64,000 bases of DNA from Parapedobacter sp. SGR-10 (GTDB lineage Bacteria > Bacteroidota > Bacteroidia > Sphingobacteriales > Sphingobacteriaceae): NCBI RefSeq assembly GCF_011030405.1, contig NZ_JAAJTJ010000016.1, forward strand, positions 29,472 through 93,471, given 5' to 3'. Made by a program: the position numbers and the translations under genes. Positions 26,597 to 34,625 of the stretch are shown piece after piece (the stretch's first letter is position 1; every line of letters begins with the position of its first letter). The notes beneath the pieces are model-generated. The model ran no database searches. It saw only the letters and a program-made list of their open reading frames with translations, and was not told the DNA's origin.

Positions 26597-26621
26597 ATAT
26601 TGCAATATAACGATGTTATAT
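26597..26621. promoter_or_regulatory. Candidate ArsR operator, copy 2
   Basis: The core GCAATATAACGATGT flanked by ATAT on both sides lies in the gap between arsR and the DUF6428 gene. It matches the site at 26979-27002 with two differences in the core region. Confidence 0.6.
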
Positions 26622-26633
26622 CCTAAAAAAACA

Positions 26634-26966
26634 CTACGTACAGCACTTGGTTACTTGTACTTCTTGATTAAAAAAAGTGTTCAATTCGGCTTGAATTTCT
26701 TTCCATATATTTTCATCAATGCAATAGCAAACGGATTTACCCTCAATAGTTCCCTGTATGATACCGATGTTCTTTAACTCTTTTAAATGCTGTGAAATGG
26801 TTGCCTGCGCCAAACCTAATTCCTCAACCAAATCATTACAAATACAGGCTTTTTGATTGATGATATATTGAAGTATAGCAATCCTTGCCGGATGTGCCAA
26901 AACCTTAAATAGCGAAGACAGCCTATTCTGTTCGTCCGAAAATATTTCTGATTTGGTAAGCCCCAT
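26634..26966 (-). CDS. arsR: ArsR/SmtB-family arsenic-responsive repressor
   Basis: A 110-residue winged-helix regulator from the ATG at 26966. It has LFKVLAHPARIAILQYI, the metal-site segment ACICNDLVEELGLAQATISQHLKEL and the wing IIQGTIEGKSVCYCID. The CxC in helix α3 (ACIC) and the C-terminal CCT are likely As(III) ligands. In-frame codons extend upstream to 27011, but they overlap the candidate operator, so the ATG at 26966 is chosen. It is the first gene of the ars operon and is expected to repress it. Confidence 0.92.
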   Translation of the reverse strand: MGLTKSEIFSDEQNRLSSLFKVLAHPARIAILQYIINQKACICNDLVEELGLAQATISQHLKELKNIGIIQGTIEGKSVCYCIDENIWKEIQAELNTFFNQEVQVTKCCT

Positions 26967-26978
26967 AACCTTTTCTTT

Positions 26979-27002
26979 ATATCGCAATATTACGATGTAT
27001 AT
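26979..27002. promoter_or_regulatory. Candidate ArsR operator, copy 1
   Basis: The core GCAATATTACGATGT flanked by ATATC and ATAT lies 13 bases upstream of the arsR start. A second copy precedes the next gene, suggesting autorepression plus a second repressed internal promoter. Confidence 0.6.
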
Positions 27003-27031
27003 TTTAATCACACAAGAAATTTATAAAAAAA

Positions 27032-27841
27032 TTATTCCTGTTGCACTAAATACTGTAAATCGGGGTCATTCTTGATGCGCTCCATTTCGCTTTCGACAAT
27101 CTGCATAACGTCCGCTTTGACCTGCCTGTAATTGGCTTCAATGACCTGCTTCATGTTGTCGTTGCCGTTTTCATCGGTAAAGGATAATATGTGCGGTATC
27201 TTCTTATAGGCTTTGGTTTCGGCAGAAACCTTTTCGTTATCCACCACGATTTCGGCATGAAAGATTTTCTGCTCGATGCGTTCATCGAAGTTATCTGAAA
27301 CAGACCCAACGAACATTCCCTGTGTTAAGGTAGATATTTTGGATGCAGGTATAAGGGTGTCCAATTGGGTGGATATGGATGTGGATTTATCATTGCGGTT
27401 AATGGTGATGCTCTGACGTTTCTGCAATACCTTTCCGAACCGTTCAGAAAGTGTTTTTGCTGTCTCTCCAACGACCTGTCCACTAAAGATATTACCGACC
27501 AGATTTTGAATTACCTTACTTTCTTTATCGCCGTAATCCCTCGTTAACTGCGAATAGTCTTGGATGCCAAAAAGTGACGAAATCCGATTGGAACGTGCTG
27601 TACTGATAAAATCCAAACCCCTAAAATAAATTGTGGGCAACTCATCTATGACAATGGAACTTTGAAGCTGTCCTTTCTTATTGATGAGTTTTACAATCCT
27701 TGAATTGTACAATCCCAAAGCGGAGGAATAGATGTTTTGACGGTCGGGGTTATTCCCGACACATAGTATCTTCGGCTCTTGGGGGTTGTTGATGTCTAGT
27801 GAAAAATCATCACCCAATGAAGCTATGATTTTATTGCTCAT
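27032..27841 (-). pseudogene. C-terminal remnant of the MobC/TraG coupling protein
   Basis: The surviving 269 codons match the C-terminal half of conjugative-transposon coupling proteins, with SSIVIDELPTIYFRGLDFIS (Walker B-like), NRISSLFGIQDYSQL and NIFSGQVVGETAKTL. Full-length members are about 650-670 residues and have a Walker A motif, which is missing. The frame is open only about five codons upstream of the ATG at 27841 before a stop, so the 5' half was lost near 27856. It no longer makes a working coupling ATPase. Confidence 0.8.
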
Positions 27842-27867
27842 TAGATGTTCAACTAATTAATAGAGTT

Positions 27868-28248
27868 CTACTTAAAAAGCTGTAGCCTGTTACACCAAAT
27901 AAAAAAATGTGACAGGTTTCTCTTACTTAATGTATTGAAATGGAATATTTTATATGGAGAAGGAATCAAACTTGTGTAAACACCCTTATTTGAAAAGACC
28001 AAATAGTTGTTTTGGCCATTTCCTATGAAAACGTTGTCTATGAATTCGCTAGTAATCTTCGTAAAACAAACATCGCGAAAGTCTAACAAAACGATACAAT
28101 TACATTTTTGAATGATTTGCTCATAGCTAGTTTTTTGGTAATTGGTACTGATATACACTTCATTACCGTTATTCCAGAAAAAGTCAATAATTTCATCAGT
28201 GTAGTCATTGTACTGAGTCTCCTGACTTATCCATACAAAATATTTCAT
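27868..28248 (-). CDS. Orphan small protein, function unknown
   Basis: A 126-residue AT-rich gene beginning MKYFVWISQETQYNDYTDEI. The body alternates predicted strands and helices (NEVYISTNYQ, CNCIVLLDFRDV, NYLVFSNKGVY), like a small Rossmann-like fold, but I recognise no family. It sits exactly where the MobC N-terminal half should be, 26 bases from the truncated mobC, so it arrived with or after that rearrangement. Confidence 0.55.
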   Translation of the reverse strand: MKYFVWISQETQYNDYTDEIIDFFWNNGNEVYISTNYQKTSYEQIIQKCNCIVLLDFRDVCFTKITSEFIDNVFIGNGQNNYLVFSNKGVYTSLIPSPYKIFHFNTLSKRNLSHFFIWCNRLQLFK

Positions 28249-28301
28249 AGAATTAGTTGTATTAATGGCATTCTAATAAAAATATAATAATTGTTTTTTG
28301 T

Positions 28302-29417
28302 CTAGAAATAATAGTTTTCTCCCACTTTTAGGTCAATTAAATTGGGTTTCAAAGTTCCTTTTAATTCTTCTTGTTTAATGAGTTCAATGGGTTCGCCGAT
28401 TGGCTCGTCACTTAGGTCAAACGTTCCATAGTGCATTGGTATAAAATTTTTCACTTGCATTTCATTTACTGCTTTTATGGCATCTAAAGGTGAAATATGG
28501 TTGGGCGACATAAACCACTCTGGTTTGTAAGCTCCTATGCCCATCATACAAATGTCAATTTCCCCAAAAAGTGTAGCCACTTCTTTCAAATGACTGTCAT
28601 AGCCCGTATCTCCACTGAAATATAGAGTGTTTTCGTTATCCTGAATAATAAAGCTTCCCCAAAGATGTTGATTGGCATCGGTTAAATTTCTGCTACTCCA
28701 ATGGCGTGCTGGCAAAAAGTATATTTTAACTTTGGAGGTATCGGTATGATATTGTTGATACCACCCCGCAAGCTGTGTTTTTGGCGAAACCAACATTTTG
28801 TTAAACCATTCATCCATCCGAAGTCCTGAGAGTATTTCAGCAGTTGGGTTGTTTTCGATGATTAGAAGAAGACTTTTCTTATCTAAATGATCCCGATGAT
28901 CGTGACTGATTAATACATAATCTAAATTTCTCAAAAGATCGGGGGAAAATGGCAGTTTGCTTTTTCTTTCGGAGACACTCACATTCGCAAATACAGGATC
29001 AGTAATGAGTGATATGCCATTGATCCGAATAAAAAAGGTAGCGTGTCCTAACCAAATCACAACGTCTTCCTTATTGTCTAAAAAACTAAGATCTTCGATA
29101 AACGGTAGTTGAAAGGTGTCATTCTTTTTAGCGTTTCTTTGAGGATTTTTTTCACTCATCATTTTTAAAATAGAGGAATAGGTCGGCGTATAAGGGTGAT
29201 TTAAATTGCTAAACCTTCCTTTTTCGTCTATGCGATTTCCCTTCCATTGGCTATTGGGCAAAATACACCCAAGCTCGGGATTGCTTATAAATCTTATGTT
29301 TGCGTCGGTTGGTTTCATAGCTGTATATAAATAAATTAACGATAGTGAGCCGCAAAACAGGAATACCCATTTTCTCTTCTTTGCCGATAATGCTATCGGA
29401 TTTTTTCCCTTATTCAT
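28302..29417 (-). CDS. Metallo-beta-lactamase-fold hydrolase
   Basis: A 371-residue protein from the ATG at 29417, overlapping the end of the AraC gene by 8 bases. The N-terminus has a membrane anchor (WVFLFCGSLSLIYLY). The hydrolase core has WLGHATFFIRINGISLITDP, the zinc motif SHDHRDHLD, PARHWSSR and FSGDTGYDSH, and a late histidine in MHYGTFDL. This fits the UlaG/NAPE-PLD-like branch that acts on phosphodiester or lactone substrates; the substrate is unknown. Confidence 0.85.
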   Translation of the reverse strand: MNKGKNPIALSAKKRKWVFLFCGSLSLIYLYTAMKPTDANIRFISNPELGCILPNSQWKGNRIDEKGRFSNLNHPYTPTYSSILKMMSEKNPQRNAKKNDTFQLPFIEDLSFLDNKEDVVIWLGHATFFIRINGISLITDPVFANVSVSERKSKLPFSPDLLRNLDYVLISHDHRDHLDKKSLLLIIENNPTAEILSGLRMDEWFNKMLVSPKTQLAGWYQQYHTDTSKVKIYFLPARHWSSRNLTDANQHLWGSFIIQDNENTLYFSGDTGYDSHLKEVATLFGEIDICMMGIGAYKPEWFMSPNHISPLDAIKAVNEMQVKNFIPMHYGTFDLSDEPIGEPIELIKQEELKGTLKPNLIDLKVGENYYF

Positions 29418-30222
29418 TTTGTTGCAGTTTTGATGGTAACACACCAAACATTTTCTTAAACGAATCTGAGAAATGTGCTAAGCTTTCAAATCCGAGATCT
29501 AAATAAATAGCGGATGGTTTTTTATGGTACTTTTCAATCTGATAATAGGCTTCTTCTAACCGCTTTCTTTGTAACCACTGGCGAGGGGAAGTATCAAATG
29601 TTTTCTGAAAATCACGTTTAAATCCAGCCAGGCTTCTTCCGGTTAATTTGGCAAAGTGCTCAATTGGTACATTAAATTGGAAATTAGCTAACATAAACTT
29701 CTCTAGATCAATTTTATGTGGTTCAGAAAAGTCAAATAAAAAACTATTTAGTTCAGGCTTTATGACCAACAATAGCTGAATGGCTTCTTTTATTTTCGTA
29801 TCATTTAGACTGGAAGGTGTAGATATAATTTGCTTTGTATAAGGAAGTAAGGAAGAGAAAAAACCCTCCAAAAAAGCATTGTCGGTAAACAACACATTCT
29901 CGGGACCATTATATTTTTCCGTATTTTGAATACGGTTTTCTAGACTATAGTTTCTCAATACTCCCTCATTGAGTGTTAGTAAGATGGCTTTATGATGCTC
30001 CGTATCTGATGGCGATTTTGTGACTTTTACAAATTGATGTTTGCGAACCAAAAGGATGTTTCCCGGTTTCATCGTTACTTTTTCGTTATTCGTTTCAAGC
30101 GTTAATTGTCCTGCAATTTGCATAGCCAAGATACTTTCTGAGAGAAATCGATCCGACTCTTTTTTCTTGTCTGTTCCAATAGTAAATACAAATGGATGGG
30201 TTGCTATTTCCTTTTTATCCAT
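29410..30222 (-). CDS. AraC-family transcriptional regulator
   Basis: A 270-residue protein with an N-terminal cupin-like sensing domain (MKPGNILLVRKHQFVKV) and two C-terminal helix-turn-helix units, FAKLTGRSLAGFKRDFQKTF and YLDLGFESLAHFSDSFKKMF, followed by GVLPS. It probably controls the adjacent hydrolase and dehydrogenase genes. It overlaps the hydrolase start, indicating coupled translation. Confidence 0.9.
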   Translation of the reverse strand: MDKKEIATHPFVFTIGTDKKKESDRFLSESILAMQIAGQLTLETNNEKVTMKPGNILLVRKHQFVKVTKSPSDTEHHKAILLTLNEGVLRNYSLENRIQNTEKYNGPENVLFTDNAFLEGFFSSLLPYTKQIISTPSSLNDTKIKEAIQLLLVIKPELNSFLFDFSEPHKIDLEKFMLANFQFNVPIEHFAKLTGRSLAGFKRDFQKTFDTSPRQWLQRKRLEEAYYQIEKYHKKPSAIYLDLGFESLAHFSDSFKKMFGVLPSKLQQNE

Positions 30223-30236
30223 AATTCTTTAAAGAT

Positions 30237-31130
30237 TTATACATCAAGATTTACCATTTTTGCACTTTCTCTCCATAGCAAGTCTCTAACTTCGTCATTT
30301 AATGCCAATTTAGATGGCGTTGGGAAAGTCAATTTACCTCTCACTAAGGATGCATACATTTTATTCGCCGGAGGTGATTTTTTACCCAAAGCGAGCGCTG
30401 CTAGGATTTTTCCCGCATTTTTAGGTTTGCCTACATACAAAAAAGGAACAAATACACTCACTATAGAGAGCACTGGTCGTACCAATACCGTAACCAATGC
30501 CTTCATCCACACCGATTGTTTGCCCATTAGGGATGTTCCTCCGGTTAACCCAGGATTGAATGCCATAATACCGAGGCTTTTGTTTTCCTTTGTGCTCAAT
30601 GCAGCCAATGATCGTGCTGTGAGTAAATTGCAAAGCTTGGTCGATGCATAGAACCGCATACCCTTAGGACTATGCTCGTTGGGATAGGCCAGTTCGCTTG
30701 GATTTAGACTTTTAGGACCAAATGGTACAATCTCTGGATCGTGCGTGTCACTGGTTGTGATAACAATTCGGCCCTCATCATCCATTTGCGGCCACAATAA
30801 TCTCGCCAATAGATAGTGTGCTAAATGATTGGTAGCAAATGTTAACTGAAATCTGTCTTCACTAAGCTCTGATGGATCAGTAGCACGAATGGCTGCATTC
30901 AATATTAAAACATCAATTTTCTTTCCCCCTAATTCTTGTTTTACAACATCTACGAATTCACGAACGCTGTTTAAAGAGGAAAGCTCTAATGGTAAAACTT
31001 TTACACCATCAGGCACTTCCCGGCCTTTTCCACGAGCACCTACGTATATTTTGTTGTCTGGTGATTGGGCTATATTTTTCAAAGCCTCAGCACCTATACC
31101 TGAGGTCGCTCCAGTCATAACGATAATCAT
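30237..31130 (-). CDS. Short-chain dehydrogenase/reductase
   Basis: A 297-residue NAD(P)-dependent SDR with the Rossmann motif MTGATSGIGAEAL near the N-terminus, LILNAAI in the middle and the catalytic YASTKLCNLL near residue 160. The length and the NPGLTGGTSLMG segment resemble retinol/protochlorophyllide-reductase-like SDRs. The substrate is unknown. It ends 15 bases upstream of the AraC gene, so the three genes form a unit. Confidence 0.88.
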   Translation of the reverse strand: MIIVMTGATSGIGAEALKNIAQSPDNKIYVGARGKGREVPDGVKVLPLELSSLNSVREFVDVVKQELGGKKIDVLILNAAIRATDPSELSEDRFQLTFATNHLAHYLLARLLWPQMDDEGRIVITTSDTHDPEIVPFGPKSLNPSELAYPNEHSPKGMRFYASTKLCNLLTARSLAALSTKENKSLGIMAFNPGLTGGTSLMGKQSVWMKALVTVLVRPVLSIVSVFVPFLYVGKPKNAGKILAALALGKKSPPANKMYASLVRGKLTFPTPSKLALNDEVRDLLWRESAKMVNLDV

Positions 31131-31157
31131 AATTTTTTATTTTGAATGAATACACCA

Positions 31158-31165
31158 CAAAGCTA
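31158..31165 (-). promoter_or_regulatory. Candidate -7 box of the SDR-AraC-hydrolase unit
   Basis: TAGCTTTG on the minus strand, 28 bases upstream of the SDR start. No well-spaced TTTG is seen. Confidence 0.35.
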
Positions 31166-31253
31166 TCGAATGGACAAAGGCATAGTTTTCGTACAAAGCT
31201 CAAAAAACTTTCGCGTAGGGCTCAATTGAATGTTACCGCCTGACATACACAAA

Positions 31254-31730
31254 CTATTCCAAGAGCAAGTCTATGATTACTTCAGCATCGGCATTATTCA
31301 TCTTCCATAAATCTTCCAAAGACTGTGCATTTTCTATTGCAATACCTTTTGCTTTTAATTTAATATTGGCTTCTTCATAGTTGATATTTAATGCTTGAAA
31401 AGCATCACGCACAGGCGCTTTTATAATTCTATTCATTATTTGAAGATCCACAGGCGGATATAGCCTTTCCATTACAACAAGTAGAGAAGTAATCATTATT
31501 ACGCCAAACAATGCTGGCAAAAACACAGCTTTTTTAAAATGAATTTTCAGCGCTTTCCAATTGAGTAAAATATGGAAAACAGCACTGATTGTAAAGAACA
31601 AGCCGAGCACTTCGTGCACTACCTCGGTATATCCCTCAAATAAATGGAAAAACATCAATAGTCCCGAAAGGCCGACTACTACAAATAAAAGTGAGATAAA
31701 AGGTGTGACATAATTTCTATTTGGCTTCAT
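31254..31730 (-). CDS. DUF4405 membrane protein
   Basis: A 158-residue protein with three hydrophobic helices (PFISLLFVVVGLSGLLMFFH; a second in VLGLFFTISAVFHILLNW; a third in FLPALFGVIMITSLLVV). Histidines in the first two helices (HLFEGYTEVVHEV, HILLNW) fit the DUF4405 cytochrome b-like fold. It may bind haem and serve the neighbouring flavin oxidoreductase (inference). Confidence 0.72.
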   Translation of the reverse strand: MKPNRNYVTPFISLLFVVVGLSGLLMFFHLFEGYTEVVHEVLGLFFTISAVFHILLNWKALKIHFKKAVFLPALFGVIMITSLLVVMERLYPPVDLQIMNRIIKAPVRDAFQALNINYEEANIKLKAKGIAIENAQSLEDLWKMNNADAEVIIDLLLE

Positions 31731-31748
31731 AACATAGCATTGATTTGA

Positions 31749-32339
31749 TTAATGAAATTTTGAGAACTTATTTTCGAGCTGAACCAGCCATTTCAGACGT
31801 TTTTCGTGCTTTACTCTTTTTACTGATGTATAGCTTATCCAAGCTACATTTCGATAGCCCATCGTTTTGAAAACACTTTTTATCATAACTTTCTTGATTA
31901 AATTGCCCATCAGAAGTGAATACACTATCCCTGGCTTATTCATCGTAGTAATAACTGTGACGCTTTTTAAATGATGTAAAAGCGGAACTAGACCGAAACC
32001 TCTCGGATGATGGTCATAGGCCAATCCAGGCGATAACACTCGGTCAATAAACCCTTTGGTTGTGGCAGGCATTATATCCCACCAAATCGGGAAAATAAAA
32101 ATGAGGTGGTCAGCAGTTTTAATTCGTGCCTGATAGCTGATAACTTGCGGGTCAACTGCGCTATGTGCCACAAATGCTTTCAAATCTGCGGATGTCATTC
32201 TTGGATCAAACTGGTCTTTGTCAAGATTGATCACATCCACTTCGTGACCATTTTTTTGAAGTCCTTTGGTTACTGCATTCAAAATGGCATTGCAGAAACT
32301 TCCTTCGTATGGATGATTAAATACAATTACGGTCCTCAT
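31749..32339 (-). CDS. NAD(P)H-dependent flavin oxidoreductase, quinone-reductase-like
   Basis: A 196-residue flavodoxin-fold protein of the NQO1/MdaB/KefF group. It begins TVIVFNHPYEGSFCNAIL (FMN/FAD phosphate loop) and has IFIFPIWWDIMPATTKGFIDR, the family signature around the isoalloxazine ring. Such enzymes reduce quinones by two electrons. It is 18 bases upstream of the DUF4405 gene, so the pair likely forms an operon. Confidence 0.85.
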   Translation of the reverse strand: MRTVIVFNHPYEGSFCNAILNAVTKGLQKNGHEVDVINLDKDQFDPRMTSADLKAFVAHSAVDPQVISYQARIKTADHLIFIFPIWWDIMPATTKGFIDRVLSPGLAYDHHPRGFGLVPLLHHLKSVTVITTMNKPGIVYSLLMGNLIKKVMIKSVFKTMGYRNVAWISYTSVKRVKHEKRLKWLVQLENKFSKFH

Positions 32340-32416
32340 TTTTTATTGTTTAATTACAATGCAAAGTTGAGAACAGAATAAGGTTTGGAGCGATAACAAT
32401 TGTTAATAAATACGTG

Positions 32417-32959
32417 TTATCTTCTATTTCGGATGCGGCTTAGGGAAACGGAAGTAATCCCCAAATAAGAGGCAATGTAGTGTTGGGGTATGCGCTGTAC
32501 AATGTGCGGATATTGCGCAATCAATGCTTCGTAGCGTTTTTGAGGGTTGTTTTTGAGAAAGGAAAAGGCAAGCTGTTGGGTTTCGAACAATCGCTTAAAA
32601 AGATGCTCTTCAAATTGTTTTTGTAATTGGGGTGAATTTTCAACAACCGATTGAAAATCTTTCTGGGAAAGGACTTGTAAAACACAGGGTTCAATGCTTT
32701 CGATGCTATATAAACTTGGCTGTTGGGTTCGGAAACTCTCAATCGAAGAAACACTATCTCCTTCAAAAAAAAAATGCGTAGTAATTTCCTTACCATCATT
32801 ATTTACCCAAGTACGCAAACAACCCTTTTCGATGAAGTACATCGTTTTGGAAATTTTTCCTTCCTGCAATAGGATGGTTTTTGCAGGAATCTCTACCTGT
32901 TTGAAAAGAGATTGAAATATTTCCCAATGTTTCTGTTTATTATCTGAGTGTTTAGTCAT
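32417..32959 (-). CDS. Crp/Fnr-type regulator
   Basis: A 180-residue protein with a cyclic-nucleotide-binding fold (LLQEGKISKTMYFIEKGCLRTW) and a short C-terminal helix-turn-helix, PQHYIASYLGITSVSLSRIRN. It lacks FNR iron-sulphur cysteines. It ends 78 bases upstream of the oxidoreductase start on the same strand and is a likely regulator of that operon. Confidence 0.85.
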   Translation of the reverse strand: MTKHSDNKQKHWEIFQSLFKQVEIPAKTILLQEGKISKTMYFIEKGCLRTWVNNDGKEITTHFFFEGDSVSSIESFRTQQPSLYSIESIEPCVLQVLSQKDFQSVVENSPQLQKQFEEHLFKRLFETQQLAFSFLKNNPQKRYEALIAQYPHIVQRIPQHYIASYLGITSVSLSRIRNRR

Positions 32960-33142
32960 GCGTCACTTCCTTTGCCTTAGTTTAATTCACACACAAATGT
33001 ACAAATTTTGGAGTGTGTTAACCCTAACCCTCAAAACGAGACAAAAAGGAATAGGCAGGTATATAATACTCAAATAGATAAAGGGTACTTGCATTAAAGC
33101 ATCCTGATTTGGAAATCCTACAAATTGACCAGTGTATTATGA

Positions 33143-33371
33143 AAGATAAACGAGATAAGCAAGGTTCTTAAGGTATTTGTGGTGGGAAAAAATGTTCAGG
33201 AGATTACGCACGAACACGGAGTTAATCCGGCCTCGTTTTACAAATTGCGTTAGCGAGCTGAAAGGCGTAAACGAACTGGAGGAAAAGAACCGTAAGCTTA
33301 AGAGAAGTTCGCTAATTTGTCCTAGGTTTGGAGGACACGAAGGAGGTCATTGCACCCCAATCAAACTGAAC
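33143..33371 (+). pseudogene. Decayed orfA of an IS3-family transposase
   Basis: Three frames must be joined. Frame one from 33143 reads EISKVLKVFVVGKNVQEIT and HEHGVNPASFYKLR and then stops at 33251. A second frame continues SELKGVNELEEKNRKLKRS. A third gives LGLEDTKEVIAPQSN before a stop. In order they match the IS3 orfA helix-turn-helix and leucine-zipper segments, including the usual ELEEENRRLKR and the DVIEKK end. No orfB or terminal repeats are seen nearby. Confidence 0.75.
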
Positions 33372-33404
33372 CCTTTTTTAAAATGGCTTTTCCATTGGAA
33401 AGAA

Positions 33405-33438
33405 AAGTAACTGTGTCGTGATTTTGACACAGTTACTT
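33405..33438 (+). terminator. 13-bp hairpin after the IS3 remnant
   Basis: AAGTAACTGTGTC (33405-33417) pairs perfectly with 33426-33438 over an 8-base loop. It may terminate on either strand. Confidence 0.6.
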
Positions 33439-33739
33439 GTACTTGGTTACTAGTTTTCTAAAATCAAACGATCCTCCCCGTTTCGGGGCTTTTCTGTTTT
33501 GTCTTAACCACAAGTCCATCCATTTTGTCAAATCGACCTAAAAAAGCATCATAAGTAATGAGCCGAATAACACTTGTAATCGGCTCACATTTTAGTTCAT
33601 TCGGGATAGAATCAGCGATCACATATTGGACCAGCCCTAATGCTGGGTGTCCCTTCCATTTCGACTACAACAACCGTCGTTTTGGTTACACCTGTTTTTT
33701 GGTCATTGCAGAATTTTGTATCAACAAAAAACAACTAAA
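33411..33739. other. Gene-free stretch between the IS3 remnant and the SDR gene
   Basis: Besides the two hairpins no gene is supported. In-frame codons from 33647 lead into the dehydrogenase at 33740 but carry no similarity to its family, so they are not counted. Confidence 0.6.
33476..33498 (+). terminator. Short GC-rich terminator
   Basis: CCCCG (33476-33480), TTT loop, CGGGG (33484-33488), then CTTTTCTGTTTTG, a small hairpin with U-rich tail. Confidence 0.55.
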
Positions 33740-34618
33740 ATGAAAGTATTTGTAACAGGAGCTTCGGGTTTTATCGGCTCAGCCGTCGTCAGCGCGCTAA
33801 CCCGGGCAGGACATCAAGTAGTAGGCTTGGCACGTTCCGAACAATCAGCAAAGAAAATCAGTGAGGCAGGTGCAGCGGTTTTGTTGGGTAGTCTGGAAGA
33901 TTTGGAAACCCTGAAACAAGGCGCAAATAATGCTGACGGTGTTATTCACGCAGGTTTTTTCCACGACTTTAACCAATTCGCCAAGGCAGCAGCAATAGAC
34001 AAAGCAGCTATTGAAGCAATGGGCGAAGTGTTGATTGGGACAAGCAAAGCGATGGTCGTCACCGCAGGGATTTTAGGCTTGCCGCTCATTGATGGCGTGA
34101 TTACCGAAGAAAGCCGTCTCCCCCAGGGTTTTCCGCGTTTTTCCGAAACTGCGGCTTTGGCTTTGGCAGAAAAGGGCGTTCATGCCTCGGTAATTCGTTT
34201 GGCACCGTCCGTTCACGACAAAGGCGACAAGGGCTTCGTTCCGTTTATCATTGAGCAAGCGCGCAAAAACGGGGTTTCGGCTTATCCAGCAGCTGGCACC
34301 AACCGTTGGACTGCCGTGCATCGATTGGACGCAGCAGAGGCGTTTCGCTTAGCCGTCGAGAAATCGGCAACGGGCGCGGTGTATAACGTTGTTGGAGACA
34401 CAGGCATTGAAGTAAAAAAAATTGCCGAATTGATTGGCGAAAAATTGGGTTTGCCCCTTGTATCTTTGTCGGAAGAACAAATTGTAAAACATTTTGAATG
34501 GATGAGCGGATTTATCGCCTTTGACAGTCCGGCAATCCATTTAAAGACGCAGGAACAATTAGGTTGGAAACCTGAACACCTCGGATTATTGGAGGATATG
34601 CGGCAAAACTATTTTTAA
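33740..34618 (+). CDS. NAD-dependent epimerase/dehydratase-like SDR
   Basis: A 292-residue atypical SDR from the ATG at 33740: VTGASGFIGSAVVSALTRAGH, then AAVLLGSLEDLETL, GVIHAGFF and WTAVHRLDAAEAFRLA. The usual YxxxK is not clear, as in the NmrA/NAD-dependent-epimerase subgroup annotated in Bacteroidetes and Proteobacteria as regulators or reductases. It is followed 7 bases later by an AraC regulator, a common pairing. Confidence 0.83.
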   Translation: MKVFVTGASGFIGSAVVSALTRAGHQVVGLARSEQSAKKISEAGAAVLLGSLEDLETLKQGANNADGVIHAGFFHDFNQFAKAAAIDKAAIEAMGEVLIGTSKAMVVTAGILGLPLIDGVITEESRLPQGFPRFSETAALALAEKGVHASVIRLAPSVHDKGDKGFVPFIIEQARKNGVSAYPAAGTNRWTAVHRLDAAEAFRLAVEKSATGAVYNVVGDTGIEVKKIAELIGEKLGLPLVSLSEEQIVKHFEWMSGFIAFDSPAIHLKTQEQLGWKPEHLGLLEDMRQNYF

Positions 34619-34625
34619 TTTTGTG

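Larger units (their letters stand above)
7043..28260. mobile_element. Defective CTnDOT-like integrative element carrying copper and arsenic resistance
   Basis: Left arm: excisionase-like HTH, DUF3945 protein, topB and rteC, a gene set typical of Bacteroidetes conjugative transposons. Right arm: only the last 269 codons of the MobC coupling protein. The interval holds metal-resistance genes, all on the minus strand. No integrase, relaxase (mobA/mobB), tra operon or att repeats could be found, so the element cannot move by itself as seen here. Edges are approximate: the left one is placed after the terminator at 7042, the right one after the orphan gene at 27868-28248. Confidence 0.7.
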
